Positions 45,993-57,530 of a DNA stretch of 64,000 nt are shown here, in pieces. Positions within the stretch are counted from its first letter, which is position 1; the number at the start of each line of letters is the position of its first letter. The DNA is from Euphorbia lathyris (Eukaryota > Streptophyta > Magnoliopsida > Malpighiales > Euphorbiaceae): NCBI RefSeq assembly GCF_963576675.1, contig NC_088915.1, positions 35,245,501 to 35,309,500 of the forward strand, read 5' to 3'. A model generated the notes under the pieces. That model did not search any database. It was not told where the DNA came from and saw nothing but the letters and a program-made list of their open reading frames with translations. Both the position numbers and the translations under genes were made by a program.

Positions 45993-47734
45993 TGTTAGAA
46001 TTAGTTCCAGAGGGGGGGGGGGAGGGTTTAATGGAACTATTAAGGATTTAAAACTATTGTACATTCTTAAACGTTTCTCATAGCACACATCACATATCAA
46101 AGTACAAATTTTGTGGATCAGAGGCAATGTTGGTTAATTGGTAACTACGATTGCTCTTGTCCTTGATTCAGAAAGCAACACTTAGAGGGCTTCCGAACCA
46201 AGCACGTTAGAGATAATACTCTGATTAGTTTAACAGTTTCAAGATAATGAGCAAGCAAATATAGGGAGTAAGAGTTAGAAAGTGATACTCAGCATTTTTA
46301 TCCTGGTTCGGCCTCCTCCCTACAGCCAGTCCCCGAAATTCGTCTTCTGAGCTTTAATCCACGACTGAGCTCTTTCTGGTTGAGCACAAACCTTTACAAT
46401 AGTTGTTGAGCCAATTACAGAGTACCTTCCTCTATAATTTTACACTCCGACTAACTATCTATCTCTGTCTGCTAAATACCGAACAAATAGAGCTTCTGAA
46501 CTATTATAGAGAATTGATGATTTTTGTTCTAATCTAAGAACGCATTGAATGATCTGAAAGAAAAGATTACACAAGAAATATGAAGGTGTTTGTGTGAAGC
46601 AGTTCTTGCTTTTTGCTTTCCTCTTTGAAACTTCAAGAGATAATCACTTAGAGCTTTTTGCTTGAAGATCGTTCTTTCTCTCATATGTCTGTGTGACTTC
46701 AAGGTTGCAAATGAGAGGCTATTTATAGTTGACATTTGAGGAAGAGGTTATTTCGAATTTCATAATAACCGTTGAGAGGGAAAGTGTGCAGCTATCGTTT
46801 TCACTTTCCAGAGGCCAGAGCCTACAACCAATCATCTTTTATCTTGTGTCTGTTGGTTTGTCTGTTGCGCTGTCGTTCAGAGTTGGTCAGAGTCAGTCTT
46901 CTTGGTAGGGGTGCACATGGTCGGTTAGCCAGTCCATTAACAAAAACCATTAACCAGTCCATTTAATTTGGTTAACCATAGTTCGGTTAATATAAACTTC
47001 GGTCGGTTAACCTATATTTCGGTCGGTTAATCATTAGTAACTTTTCATAGCAAATATCACTTTACATCTTTAATTATTCACTTTAAAATAAATATATATT
47101 ATTTAAATATTAAATAAAAATATGTAACTTCAAATTTAATTAACAAAATTGCCAAAACAAATAAGTTTTAAGTTATTTTGATATTTTTAACTTAAAAATT
47201 AAATATAAATATGTATATTTATAGATTGATAATTAAATTTCTACATATATTTATACTAGTTTTATGTGTATTAATACATAATCGGCTTATTTTTCGGTTT
47301 CGGTTAACCATCAGTTTTTAAAATAAAAACCATAAACTAGTCCATCGGTTACGGTTAACCTATTTTTCGGTTTCGGAAATCAGTTTTTCGGTTAGTTTTG
47401 TGCAGCCCTACTTCTTGGTCTAACCAAATCAGGCAATCTCAGGTTGACCAGGGGATATATCGTTTATGGTTCTGAAACTTTCCTTATCAGGTATGGGCAA
47501 TCTACAGTTGTGTGCAGGTCAACTCTGTCTCTGTTGATCTTGTCAAGCGTGGCTTGATTCTTGTCTTCCGGAACTCTCTTGATTTAGAGCTAGCAAGAGA
47601 ACTTCTGGATCGTTCTATGATCAGGGCTTACGCTTTTGATTTGCAAGCCTTCTTGATGATGGGCTTAGTTTAAGCCTTAATGCCCAGAGTAACATCTTTG
47701 AACTTTTGCTTATAATTAACCAACCACTTCAACA
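45993..47734 (-). mobile_element. Sirevirus-like solo LTR, antisense, with nested MITE
   Basis: On the minus strand it runs TGTTGAAGTGG... (from 47734) to ...GGAACTAATTCTAACA (45993), the same start and end words as the LTR at 24246-25638. The motif GGGGACTGG...GAGGCCGAACCAGGATAA (46298-46333 inverted) is shared. A C-run near the end (46013-46022) also matches. Length is 1742 bp including a 505-bp MITE. No internal region or second LTR adjoins, and both flanks belong to the copia remnant, so it is a solo LTR. A matching 5-bp duplication is not seen. Confidence 0.78.
46906..47410. mobile_element. hAT MITE (505 bp)
   Basis: Ends TAGGGGTGCACA and TGTGCAGCCCTA are 12-bp inverted repeats with one mismatch, flanked by the 8-bp duplication CTTCTTGG (46898-46905, 47411-47418), diagnostic of hAT. 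The interior has GGTTAACC-rich words at both sides (CGGTTAACC, TTCGGTTTCGGTTAACC). It lies inside the solo LTR and is therefore younger. Confidence 0.93.
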
Positions 47735-48550
47735 AACACATTAGTATAAATAAATCATTTTTATCTTTTAATGTGTTATTCTTTATGGAGATATTAATTT
47801 AATACTTTTGTCATAATCAAAATCTATGTGGAAATTGTGTTTCAACAAGAAAGACTTTATCAAGTTCACATCTCGTAGTCCTATATTTCGCAAATCCGGA
47901 TAGTTGTGCATATGTGCACGCTTGTGAATATAGATGAACTGTTGAGATAATGAAAATTACAGTAGACGTGATATGAAGTCTAGGATAAAGCATACTATTT
48001 ATTAATTATACACGTAATTCGAGAGGGTGTATATCTCCAACGAGTATACATCGTTTGAGTTCTTGATTGTATGACAGTCGCATGAACTATATGCGAGTAT
48101 GAACGAGACAAAGTGATGGAATATGTTTTCGTTACGTGCGAGTGGGAGATGTATGGATAAATGGAGTAAACAGGTCTTGGTTCATTTACTGATCCATTTA
48201 CGACTGCTTGTAACCTAGTTAGTTTAGGATTATGGTTAGGGTTAGCTAAGGAGGCTAAACCCTAAGACATTGTACAAGAGAAAACACAAAAGAGAGACTG
48301 CTCTCTCTCCAAAACCACCGCCCCCTCATTCTCTTTGTCCTTGTTGCGTTCTTAGTTCATGGAACAATAGAGATTACTCATTTAGTGTGGTAACTTTCTA
48401 GATCGGTAATATGGAGCCAAGGTTGATTACTTCCGTTGTTGTTCAACGGATTTGCGCTACAAGAGGTAAACCTAATTCTGTTGATTTATTTATTGATAAA
48501 TCCGGATTCATTAGACGTCCTGAGAAATCAATTTGACTTGTACATTGAAG

Positions 48551-48741
48551 CCTTCATATAAATAATTTATAAAATTTCATTTCAATTAGCATATATTATT
48601 AATAATTTGGAAACTTAAGACAAAAAAATATAAATATATTGTTTATAATATAAAGAGCAACAACAATAACAATGTAAGAGAAGGAATAACATGGTTTAAA
48701 TGATAAAATAACTTTGTAGTCAACGTTTAGCCCTAATTAAT
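48551..48741 (-). other. PAR1 gene 3' flank
   Basis: AT-rich probable 3' UTR and downstream DNA of the minus-strand PAR1-like gene; nothing else seen. Confidence 0.35.
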
Positions 48742-49400
48742 TCAATTGGGAGATGGAGAACAAGCAGGCTTCACTTCACCGTAGGTAGGCATGGGAGTAG
48801 GCGCTGCATCACCGGAACTCTTAGCCTCTGACAATGCACGACGAGGATTGGCACACATATCCGGCAAATAAAGTCCTGGAAAATGTAAAGATTGAAATGA
48901 ATTATCTATAATTTTGGAGTGATTTATTAAATTAAAAAAAGAAAAGAAAAGAAAGAAACCTTCAGCCAAGGCCAAATTGAAGTAGAGGTCAATGATGTTA
49001 GGGCAAGATTGAAAACAAAGATTGGAGCAAAGTTTGGACAAGAAAAGAGGTTGGAGAAGAGAATCTGAAGAGATTCCGATAGTATTCCGATCAAGACCAC
49101 AGGCGTTAATGCAGTGTTGGGTCTCAATCCATCCCTGTAAATGATGAACAATGACTTGTGAAGTTTTGCATTCTTTGATAGTATTTTGATACTCCAACAA
49201 ACATCTCTTCCCTGAAGATGATACTGCATATGAGCATACCTCTATTCCCAATTCCTCACATACTATCTCACTTCCTATATATTCAATCAAATATTAATTA
49301 GTAAACAAAATAAAGAAATTTCTATAAAAATAAGTAAATAATACGTACCGAGAGCTCCTTGAAGGAGAAGAGAGAAAGCAAGAAATATGATGAATGCCAT
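48742..49400 (-). CDS. PAR1: PAR1-family secreted cysteine-rich protein
   Basis: Three minus-strand exons: 49349-49400, 48960-49274 and 48742-48875; GT-AG introns; 501 nt joined, 166 aa. Exon 1 encodes a clean signal peptide (MAFIIFLAFSLLLQGALG), so the product enters the secretory pathway. The mature part has the PAR1 (photoassimilate-responsive protein) pattern: IVCEELGIEVCSYAVSSSGKRC, then KTSQVIV, CINACGLDRNTIGISSD, SKLCSNLCFQSCPNIIDLYFNLA, and LPDMCANPRRALSE. About ten cysteines suggest disulfides. The C-terminus is Pro/Ser-rich. PAR1 genes were noticed through induction by sugars and stress; biochemical function is unknown. The gene appears intact and sits just beyond the copia remnant's probable LTR. 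Confidence 0.9.
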
Positions 49401-50577
49401 CTTCAGATTAATATGGTTATGTATTTCACATTCATATTCATATTTATATACAATTATGAGTTTTTGGTATCTTTTAACTTGCAGGCAGGCTAATTAATTT
49501 CTTAATCAAACTCAAATCATAATTCGATTTATTATGTTTTGGTGCTAACGAAAATTTAACAATTCTGGAATCTTTTATGCCACGTTTCTTTACATGATTA
49601 ATTAATAGCCATATCAAAAATCACGAACAAATTTAAATTAATACTATTCTTGATTTCATTTTTGTATGAAAACTGTCGCACTGGAAGAGAGGTCAAAGGC
49701 CTAAAACTATAAAACTAATAAAAGCCTCTTTGGTAACTATTTCTTTTTTCTTCTCATTTCGCAACCACTACTCATTCGTTTCTTTGCTCAAAATTATTAT
49801 ACACGATAATATTTTTTTTTAATTCTTTTGGTATTAAACCGAAAATTTTAAGTTAGTCAACTAAAAAATTTATAAAAAAAAGTGAAAAAAATGTTTTATC
49901 TTTTGAAAATAGTAAAGCATTTCCTAAACTTTTGGAACTCTTAATCATTCCTTCTTACCATTTTGAGAATAATAGTCATCCATCATTTTTTTTTGTTTTT
50001 TCGGTGTTATAGCTAACACCGAACAATATTTTATTTTACAATATAAAATATTTCTTTACCCAATATTTTCCATCAAACAAGCGGAGTCAAAATCACCTTT
50101 CTTTTACATTTTTTTTTAATGTAATGCAACTTACAAAATTATGCCTTACTTTCAGCATTTAGTGATGTGACCTTTTAATTATTTTTTAATAATACCTACC
50201 TTGTAATTTATTTTGGACTTGTTTATTTCATATGTTTCTATTTGTTGTTTGCTATTATTGATATGTAGCAAATATTAGTTGCCTTTTCTATTAAAAGCAG
50301 TTATTTCGAATTTTTATCGAACACTTTTTGTCTCCTATTTAGACTTAAAAGGCAAAAAATAATTTCGAAAAATGAAAACAAACGGACACTTTGTTGGGTT
50401 AAACCCCTAAATCGTGCTAATTTGAAAAATAATTCTCAATAGTTAAAAATTATTTCTATAAAATGGGTTGTTTACAACATTTTCTTTAAAAAAACAGTCT
50501 CATTACATTGCTTTATCCACTGTAATAGGAAAAAGTTATTTTGTTTTGCATTATTACGGTAATGTAATAAGGCAAAA
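49401..50577. other. PAR1 upstream region and AT-rich intergenic DNA
   Basis: 49401-49500 should hold the PAR1 promoter. Further left-to-right there are many A/T runs and no supported gene. A phrase at 49723-49750 (AAGCCTCTTTGGTAACTATTTC) looks like a MITE end, but no partner was found. Confidence 0.4.
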
Positions 50578-50605
50578 GCAGGAATCCCTTTTAAGGGATT
50601 CCTGC
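50578..50605. repeat. Perfect 28-bp palindrome (13-bp arms, 2-base loop)
   Basis: GCAGGAATCCCTT, TT, AAGGGATTCCTGC. Arms are fully complementary. Nearby bases (CTCCTCCCTTAAAGGTAGGAG at 50641-50661) form a second weaker inverted repeat. Function unknown. Confidence 0.9.
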
Positions 50606-50666
50606 GATAGTTGGCAGTGGTACGTGAAGCACTACCCACTCTCCTCCCTTAAAGGTAGGAGATAAT

Positions 50667-50670
<4 letters not shown>

Positions 50671-50711
<41 letters not shown>
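50671..50711. repeat. (AT)n microsatellite
   Basis: About twenty AT units following a short ATA run. Confidence 0.95.
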
Positions 50712-50715
<4 letters not shown>

Positions 50716-50912
50716 TTATATATAGTTTTTTTTATATATTAAAAAATAATTTTATATTATATATTTAGTATACGTTATGAATTATATATTTTTAAGGGTG
50801 TTTATTAAAATTAATTTTTGACTCAACCAAGAAAAACCAAATAAAGATCACACTTTTAGGACAATTTACAGAGAACGAAACATTTAGCAACTATATTATT
50901 GTTAGAGTAAAA

Positions 50913-51082
50913 AAAGGGCGGCCCGGTCGCATTACGCGTCCCCGCTGAGCGAGGGTCCGGGGAGGGGTCCCACCACAAGGGTGTATTGGGGGCAAGCCTT
51001 CCCTTGCCAATTTAATTGGCAAGAGGCCGCTCCTAAGACTCGAACCCGTGACCTCAGGTCACACGGCAACAACGTTTTACCG
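50913..51082 (-). mobile_element. Au-type SINE
   Basis: Flanked by the 16-bp direct repeat TATTGTTAGAGTAAAA (50897-50912, 51083-51098). Read on the minus strand, it starts with a tRNA-like head including GACCTGAGGTCAC and the Pol III B box GGTTCGAGTC. The body is GC-rich (CCTTGTGGTGGGACCCCTCCCCGG) and the element ends in a T-run, as Au SINEs do. About 170 bp, full length or nearly so. Confidence 0.9.
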
Positions 51083-51098
51083 TATTGTTAGAGTAAAA

Positions 51099-51370
51099 TA
51101 CAAAAAAAAAAATGAGATTTAACCTTTTTTTGTAAATACGGTACCGTGGTTTAAAAACTTGCAAATAGGATTTTGTGATTTGTGCAGTTTCAGACATTCT
51201 GTCAAAAAAAATAATATCATGGCAATTTATAACATTACAGGCAGGAACAGTTTTACCCCTAACATCTAAAATGATACAATTTTACCCCTACTGTTGGTAG
51301 CAAAGAGCAATTTTACTCCTTATATTGTCAAATTGGATCAATTTCAGACATTATTTATAAGGCACATTTT
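51099..51370. other. Short intergenic stretch
   Basis: Contains repeated phrases about 'TTTTACCCCTAAC/TTTTACCCCTACTG' and 'AATTTTACTCCTTATAT' (51251-51335), a degenerate direct repeat common in decayed plant repeats. No gene. Confidence 0.35.
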
Positions 51371-51529
51371 TAAAAAAAAATGATGTTGTATTAAGAATCA
51401 AGCAATAATACATTACATAGGAAAAATGGTGGCCAAGATGAGCAACCACCTCGGTCAAACGCAGACGCTACATCCCGTGCTAATGTATGGGCTAAGGTAT
51501 TTGCTGACCTGTAAATGAAATTGACAAAA

Positions 51530-54500
51530 TCTATTAATATATTAAAAGCTGGATATTAAAATGGGTGATGTGGCTGAATTTTAAAGGTTATTGCTGACAT
51601 GTCATTTTTCTAGAGCATCCCTTTAATTTTTATATAATTTTATTTATTATTCAATTAAAATCGTTTTGCAAGTGTTTGTTAAAGAAACTAACTATGCTTA
51701 TTTTCACGTTGTTCCCTCATCTTCGCCCTCTCTCACTCGATTTGCCTATTTCTCTCAACTGCTTCGTATGCTATGTTTTGTGAAAATCGATTCTTATTTT
51801 TATCTTTTCTCACTCTAAAACCTTTCATCTCCACCCTCAAACTATTGTCTTCCTCATTCCGACTTCTCTCTGTTTCTAGAAAATCGATTATACTCTTCTT
51901 CCTCTTTGTGTTAGATGGTTTCCTCTTCTTCGGATCGATTTTTCACTGGTGAGTATACATTCTGATCTGTCCTATCTATCCCCTTTTCTCATCAATGATT
52001 TCAGTTTTCCTTTTCTTATAGCTTAATTTTTTAATATTGAATTTCTAATTCTCAATTGCATGTTCAGATTCCAGAATGTGTCAATTAGGAAATTGTGCAA
52101 ATTATAAAAATTATCTTCTCCAACCGTGGTTTGGGCATCAACATTATAACCAATATAAAGGTAACAACTTCTGATATTAGATTGTTGAAAGGATTTGCAG
52201 TTTGATTAGAATTGCTTAATTTGGCATTATACCTCGACATTCTCCTGATTGAGGCTATCTTAACACACAGATTACAAATAGTGTCTTGAGCAACTGTGGT
52301 TTGGGCAGGTTTACTTCATCTCAAATCCAATTTCTTCTATCTTACGTCATTTCCATTTAAAAAAATGTCTATCATTGGGTGTTGCTTTGGGTATTTAAAA
52401 AACCACTTTTCATTTGATGCAAGTAATTTGCTTTGTTAGGCATGTAGAAGTGGTTGCATATGATTTTTTTTTTGTTATTCTATATGGTATAAAAACAACA
52501 GTAACTATAAAATTATGATTGTTTCTTCTAAATTTTGTTATGTGCAATTTTGATTGCATTATTTCAGGTTTTGAACATTTATAGTTGCAGAAATGACTTG
52601 CAGGAATTATCACTCAAAGATGAATTTGATACCATTTCGAAGAAAATCAGGTATGGTTTTCAATTCGAAATGTTGCATAATTCAACAATTGCCTACATTA
52701 TCTTAGTAGGTGAAGTGAATGTTAGCAGGTGAAGACACAATTTTAGTTAAAATGTATTGTTAAAATGTTAGCATGTGAAAAAAAAAGAACTTGCTTAAAT
52801 TGTAACCTACTGAGTTGTATTGTTAAAATGTTAGCGGGTATAAAAAAAACATATTTAAGAGAACCAGATTGTTTTCATCTTTATGAACAATAGTTTTTCA
52901 ATTACCACTTTGATGAACGCTTTTCTTCTTTCTCTTGCATTATACAAACCTCTAATCATCATCTATCTTTTTCACAGTATTTTGGTTTTATCTATAAATG
53001 ATTTTGATTTGGGTTTGTTTCACATTTATGGAAAATTTTACAGTGACACATACGGTACTTTTTTTGCTGATGAAAACTACATTCTCGGGTCATGATATTT
53101 CAATGCTAGATTTTCATGTAAATAATGGTTAACAAGATGGGAAATGCTAGGAAGAATCAAAAGTTATATGTAAATCATTTTGTAAGTATACATTTTCTGT
53201 AAAAAGAAGTATAACCACTTATCCTTGTGTATTAATAGTTTACTAAATTGAACATAGGTGCGAGAAATATGATTCCAAAGGCATGACTTGACAAAGGGCA
53301 CATAATTATGGTAGACTGATAATCTGCAGTCCTGGTGGGATAAGTGTGGAGACCATTATGATGGCAGATGATCTGTTACCAAATGTTTTTTCTCTAATTA
53401 TATAATTTTATTGGATTTTCATAGGCTTAGAGATAGATTTAATGTTTTTGGACTTTGAAATGCTTTTATCGGAAAGTAATATGCTTATAATGAAGATATT
53501 GGATTCAATGATAATATTCAACTTATATTGTGAAACTGATGTGTTCATGCTTGGGTTCATTTCCGAGTTTTTTTTTCATTTGCTGTTTTGTTAATTATTT
53601 TGTATTTCTTCCCTCTTTTCTATTGAATTCCAGTTTCATTTTGATTTTTCTCATCACCGATCCTGTCAAGTTGTGTTATTTGTTTCTTTTGTTTGATCTA
53701 TTTTATATTAATGTTGCAATTTAACTGAATTTTGTCTAACAAATTTAATACAACTTGTGAGCATGGCTTAACTTTTCAGCAAAGAAAAAGTCTAATATGA
53801 ATTACATCTTTTGTGGTGTTAGTTTTGTTGAAGCATACTGGTGAGTTGAAATTGCAGAGAAACAGAGGTAGGATACAATTTGTTACTGTCTAATAAGGAT
53901 TTCCACGTGGAACAAACTGCTAATTCATTTCATTTGATGAGGCTACTCTAACAACAGACAAAAGAGATGTAAAAAGATAAATTAAGATTATGATTTTGTT
54001 GTTATTGGATCTGGAAATACCATTGCTGAAGTTTGATAATTTATAAATTGAAAACATACTTATAAAAGAAAAGCCCAAAAAATACTATTTGATCGATGTA
54101 ACTTTGCTTTACAATATGTTTATAGTTTTAACTTTTTCATTATAAATTATTCATAACAATTAATTAATTGATTATAATATAATTGAATGGTTTTTTAGAA
54201 ATAAAAGAATTAATTAGATGGTTATTAAAAATAAAAGAATATTGTGATTTTTTAAGGAAATACTGTGAACTATATTTTGCTAATAAATACACTCTTCATT
54301 TAAATTTCTTGAATATCATATGATCTTTCATTATCTTGAATGTCATATGATCTTTCAAAATTCTTTTTTATATATTTATTTTTTAATCTAAGAAAACACA
54401 TTCTAATTTTTTTTTAAGAGTAGGATAATAGTTGAATTTTCTCACTTTCTTTTGTCAGCACGTATTATATTATCAGTATCTGGTTACCTATTTAAAAAAA

Positions 54501-54807
54501 ATTAAAAAATTTTACAATTAAAAAATCTGTGAGTCCATTTTCCGATCATATAATACAATCAAATTTTATATTTAGTTAATTTGCAAAGCCAATCTTTTTT
54601 ATTACTCCAAAACACTTTCTTTCGGAGTAAATAACTACTATAATAATTTTTAACGGAACTCTTAAATTTACAAACTACATAAACTAGAGACTCATGTTTA
54701 TAAACTTTGAATATAATATGTAAATAGTATTTAAGTCAAAATTAATTTTTATTTGTAACACTAAAACGTTTTAATATATGGCGTGCATAGCACGGGGTTA
54801 ATGCTAG
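51530..54807 (+). mobile_element. Non-autonomous Helitron (3.3 kb)
   Basis: Begins TCTATTAATATATTAAAAGC at 51530 (5'-TC, AT-rich plant start) and ends ...CGTGC-ATA-GCACG...CTAG: a 5-bp stem hairpin at 54782-54794 and the CTAG terminus at 54804-54807. It sits between A (51529) and T (54808), the Helitron target, without duplication. Removing it restores a continuous LINE RNase H reading, strong support for both ends. No Rep/helicase is encoded. The interior may hold captured fragments, including an imperfect direct repeat with GTGGTTTGGGCA (52123-52139, 52294-52310). Confidence 0.85.
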
Positions 54808-54915
54808 TAATTTCCTAAATCCACTAACAAGGATTGACAGTCACCAATCAAATATCAACAGTCGAATTGCCGCTAGTTTCTCACCGCAAGGCATACACTA
54901 GTAGTTGTTCTTCAG

Positions 54916-55158
54916 CTAGCTGAATACCTCACGACACGAGAGTGTTTCGATTGGAAATGGGTACAATTCACCCTGGATCACACCATTACCCGTCGTAATA
55001 AATATGCCTTCTCTGACTCGAATAATGAAACCAAATCCACTGTGCTCCAACTGCGGAAATACTGCACCGTCGAAGTTGGCCTTAAATAAAGCAGTAGGCG
55101 GACGAACCCAGGCAGCCGATCTGGCCAATACAACAGTTGTCCCACTTCTACGCACCAT
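54916..55158 (-). pseudogene. LINE RNase H fragment
   Basis: An 80-codon piece with KANFDGAVFP...GFGFIIRVREG, matching the first strand and catalytic aspartate of plant L1 RNase H. It is followed by stops. The domain continues in broken frames to 54808 and, beyond the Helitron, at 51529-51371. Confidence 0.8.
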
Positions 55159-56894
55159 TCGAGCTATATCCTAATTCGTAAGAAAGCTCGTAGCTTGGGT
55201 GAAAATACCAGCTGCAGAGATCCAACGAGCCTGCCAAATCGCTTCATTTCGGGCTGACCAAATCCCCCACCAGATTGCGGCAGCATGCTCCCTCATCTTC
55301 TAGGGATGCGGTAGGATCATCTGTTGCCAGAATTCCACAAATAATTGGAACGACGGACCAACTCCCTCGAGAAGGGAAAAATTCCATGCCTATCTCGCTT
55401 GACAACATTGAACTATAGCGTGCAGTACAGTTTTGTCCGCACCTCTACATACTGAGCATCCCAATTGGAAAAACAGGCTGACAACGCCAATAATACAGGT
55501 AAACATTCCGCAAGGCACCTCCATACCAGATCCTTCACTCGAGGTGGAACTCTCAAAGACCACACCGAGCTCCACTTAATCTCCCCACTCCCAATACCTG
55601 ATACTTCCGAGTCTCCAGAAGTCGATTATAGGAACTTTTAACACTGAACTTCTCACAAATACCTTCGCACCATTCCTACGCATCGGGGACATCTCGCAAA
55701 CCCAAATGAATTTTTTAAATAAGAGCACAATCACGGTCAGTGAACAAGACACACACCAATTCCAAATCCCAACCGGATTGATCCTATAACCGTAACAACT
55801 GAACCATTTCACAATCAACCCTATCCAACTTTATGCTTTCCACATAAGTATTTGCCGCATCGGGTGACCACATGTCCTCCCAAATATTAACTGAATCACC
55901 ATGTTCAACCACCCATCTTGCTCCTCTAAAAAAAGCTCGGATTATGCGATATATCTGCATTCAGAAATGTTCCCTGAGGGAAATACCGAGCCTTTTAGAC
56001 CCGATCCACTAGAGAATTCGGATAAGTAAGCAGACGCCATCCTTGCTTTGCCAAGAGAGCTAAATTGAAATTGTGGAGTTCACGGAAGCCCATTCCACTC
56101 GTCTCTTTCGGCAAACATAGCTTGTCCCAGGATTTCCACCATATACCACGTCTATTAGACCCCTACGAACCCCACCAGAAGGAGTTCATCATTTTCTCCA
56201 GATCCAAGCACAGCATGAGAGGTAGCTGAAATAGACTCATCGCATAGGAAGGAAGAGTCTGCAATACTGACTTTAATAAGACCTATTTACTTGCGCGGGA
56301 CAAAAATCTAGCTTTCCAGCTACTGAGTCATGCACGCACCCTATCAATAATGTAACAAAAAAATGCAGGATTTATTTCTGCCAAGCAAAGACGGTAAACC
56401 AAGGTAATTGTCTGAAACAGATAACATTGATATATTCAGGATTGAGCTAAGATCAGAGTAAACATCAGTAGAACAATTTCGACTAAAAGAAATAAAAGAT
56501 TTCGAATAGTTCACCTGTTCACTCGAAGCCTTCTCATATTGCAACAAACATTGCTTCACCTCATTACATTCCTCCTTGGTTGCTTCAAAAAAGAGATAGT
56601 TGTCATATGTGAAGAATAAGTGGGATATATGAGGGGCAGATCAAGCAATTCTACGCCCATGCAATTGCTGCTAATCCTCCAAATGATACAGTGATGTTGA
56701 AAGACCCTCAATTGATAATAAGAACAAATAAGGTGATATCAGATCACCCTGCCAAAGACCTCAGCTTGGCCGATCAGCCCTATTTTATGAGGACCATTGA
56801 TGATATTGTATGAGACATGTGTAACAAATTGCATAATCAAATTAATCCATCTGTCGGTAAATCCCAGTTTATCCATTATCACCTTCAGAAATTC

Positions 56895-57494
56895 CTATTC
56901 AACCCTGTCATATGCTTTCGCCATATCCAGTTTAAGAGACACGTAGCCCTTCCTACCACGAGTCTTTATGTGCAAAAAGTGGTTTACCACAAAAGATATC
57001 ATAACATTGTTAGTAATTAGACACCCCAGGATAAAAGCGCATTGTGCCAGAGAAATACGCAAGTGAAAGAACCTCTTCAACCGATTGGCTAGCACATTCG
57101 AGAGCATTTTATAGATCATGTTACAAAGAGCTATAGGACGCATGTAAAAAACAAGAGCAGGTTTAGATTCTTTGGGGATCAGAATCATAGTATCGTGAAT
57201 AGACTCAGGAAATGTACATGCATTTAACCAAGATGAGCATGACTGTGTAATGTCAGGACCCACCACATCCCAATACTGCTGATAAAAACTCGGGTTAAAC
57301 CCATCCAGTCTCGGGCTCCTATATGGGTGTATATCAAAAACAGTTTGTCGGACTTGTCTTACTTTAAGAGGACATAACAACTCCACATTAATTTCTAGTG
57401 TAATTTTTGGCATTACAGAATCAATAATTGATTGAGCCTCACAACCTTCAGAGGTAAAAATCGTGTTGTAATACCTGGAGATAAGCGAGTCCAA
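56895..57494 (-). pseudogene. LINE reverse transcriptase N-terminal part
   Basis: A 199-codon open piece of RT reading RSPRLDGFNPSFYQQYW, IPKESKP, RPIALCNMIYKMLSNVLANRLK and LKLDMAKAYDRVE, i.e. up to the first catalytic aspartate region. The frame then breaks, and the second catalytic box is only partly legible further down. Antisense to the window. Confidence 0.85.
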
Positions 57495-57530
57495 ATACTT
57501 CGACTATTGGCGCTGATAACTACCACGCCC

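Larger units (their letters stand above)
44749..48550 (+). mobile_element. Ty1/copia 3' remnant, containing a nested solo LTR
   Basis: 44749-45066 encodes the C-terminal RNase H of a copia pol (EVEYVSYSSTTQEVIWL, then HIEIKYHFVRDLV and VADPLMKP) with the usual stop soon after. The 3' untranslated internal part continues to 45992 and resumes after the solo LTR at 47735. The purine tract GAGTGGGAGA (48139-48148) then precedes TGTATGGATAAATGG, a likely 3' LTR start. Its end is not certain (about 48480-48550). Protease, integrase and RT are absent. Confidence 0.6.
51371..57530 (-). mobile_element. Decayed L1-type LINE, antisense, split by a Helitron
   Basis: Minus-strand translation from about 57530 downward gives the start of RT (MILIPKESKPALVF, LKLDMAKAYDRVE ending at 56895), then post-RT segments (NYLGLPSLLGRNK near 56360), zinc-knuckle-type pieces and the RNase H (54916-55158, KANFDGAVFPQLEHSGFGFIIR). 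Immediately across the Helitron, 51529-51371 continues with the RNase H tail (NFIYRSANTLAHTLARDVAS...) and a stop. Many stops show age. Endonuclease and ORF1 are missing; the 5' end is truncated near 57530. Confidence 0.8.

Noticed and set aside
51061..51085. A functional tRNA gene at the tRNA-like head
   Set aside because: The A/B boxes belong to an Au-type SINE with its own target duplication; no cloverleaf acceptor stem is formed.
54001..54800. Helicase/Rep gene in the Helitron
   Set aside because: No long ORF or HUH/helicase motif is visible in any frame.
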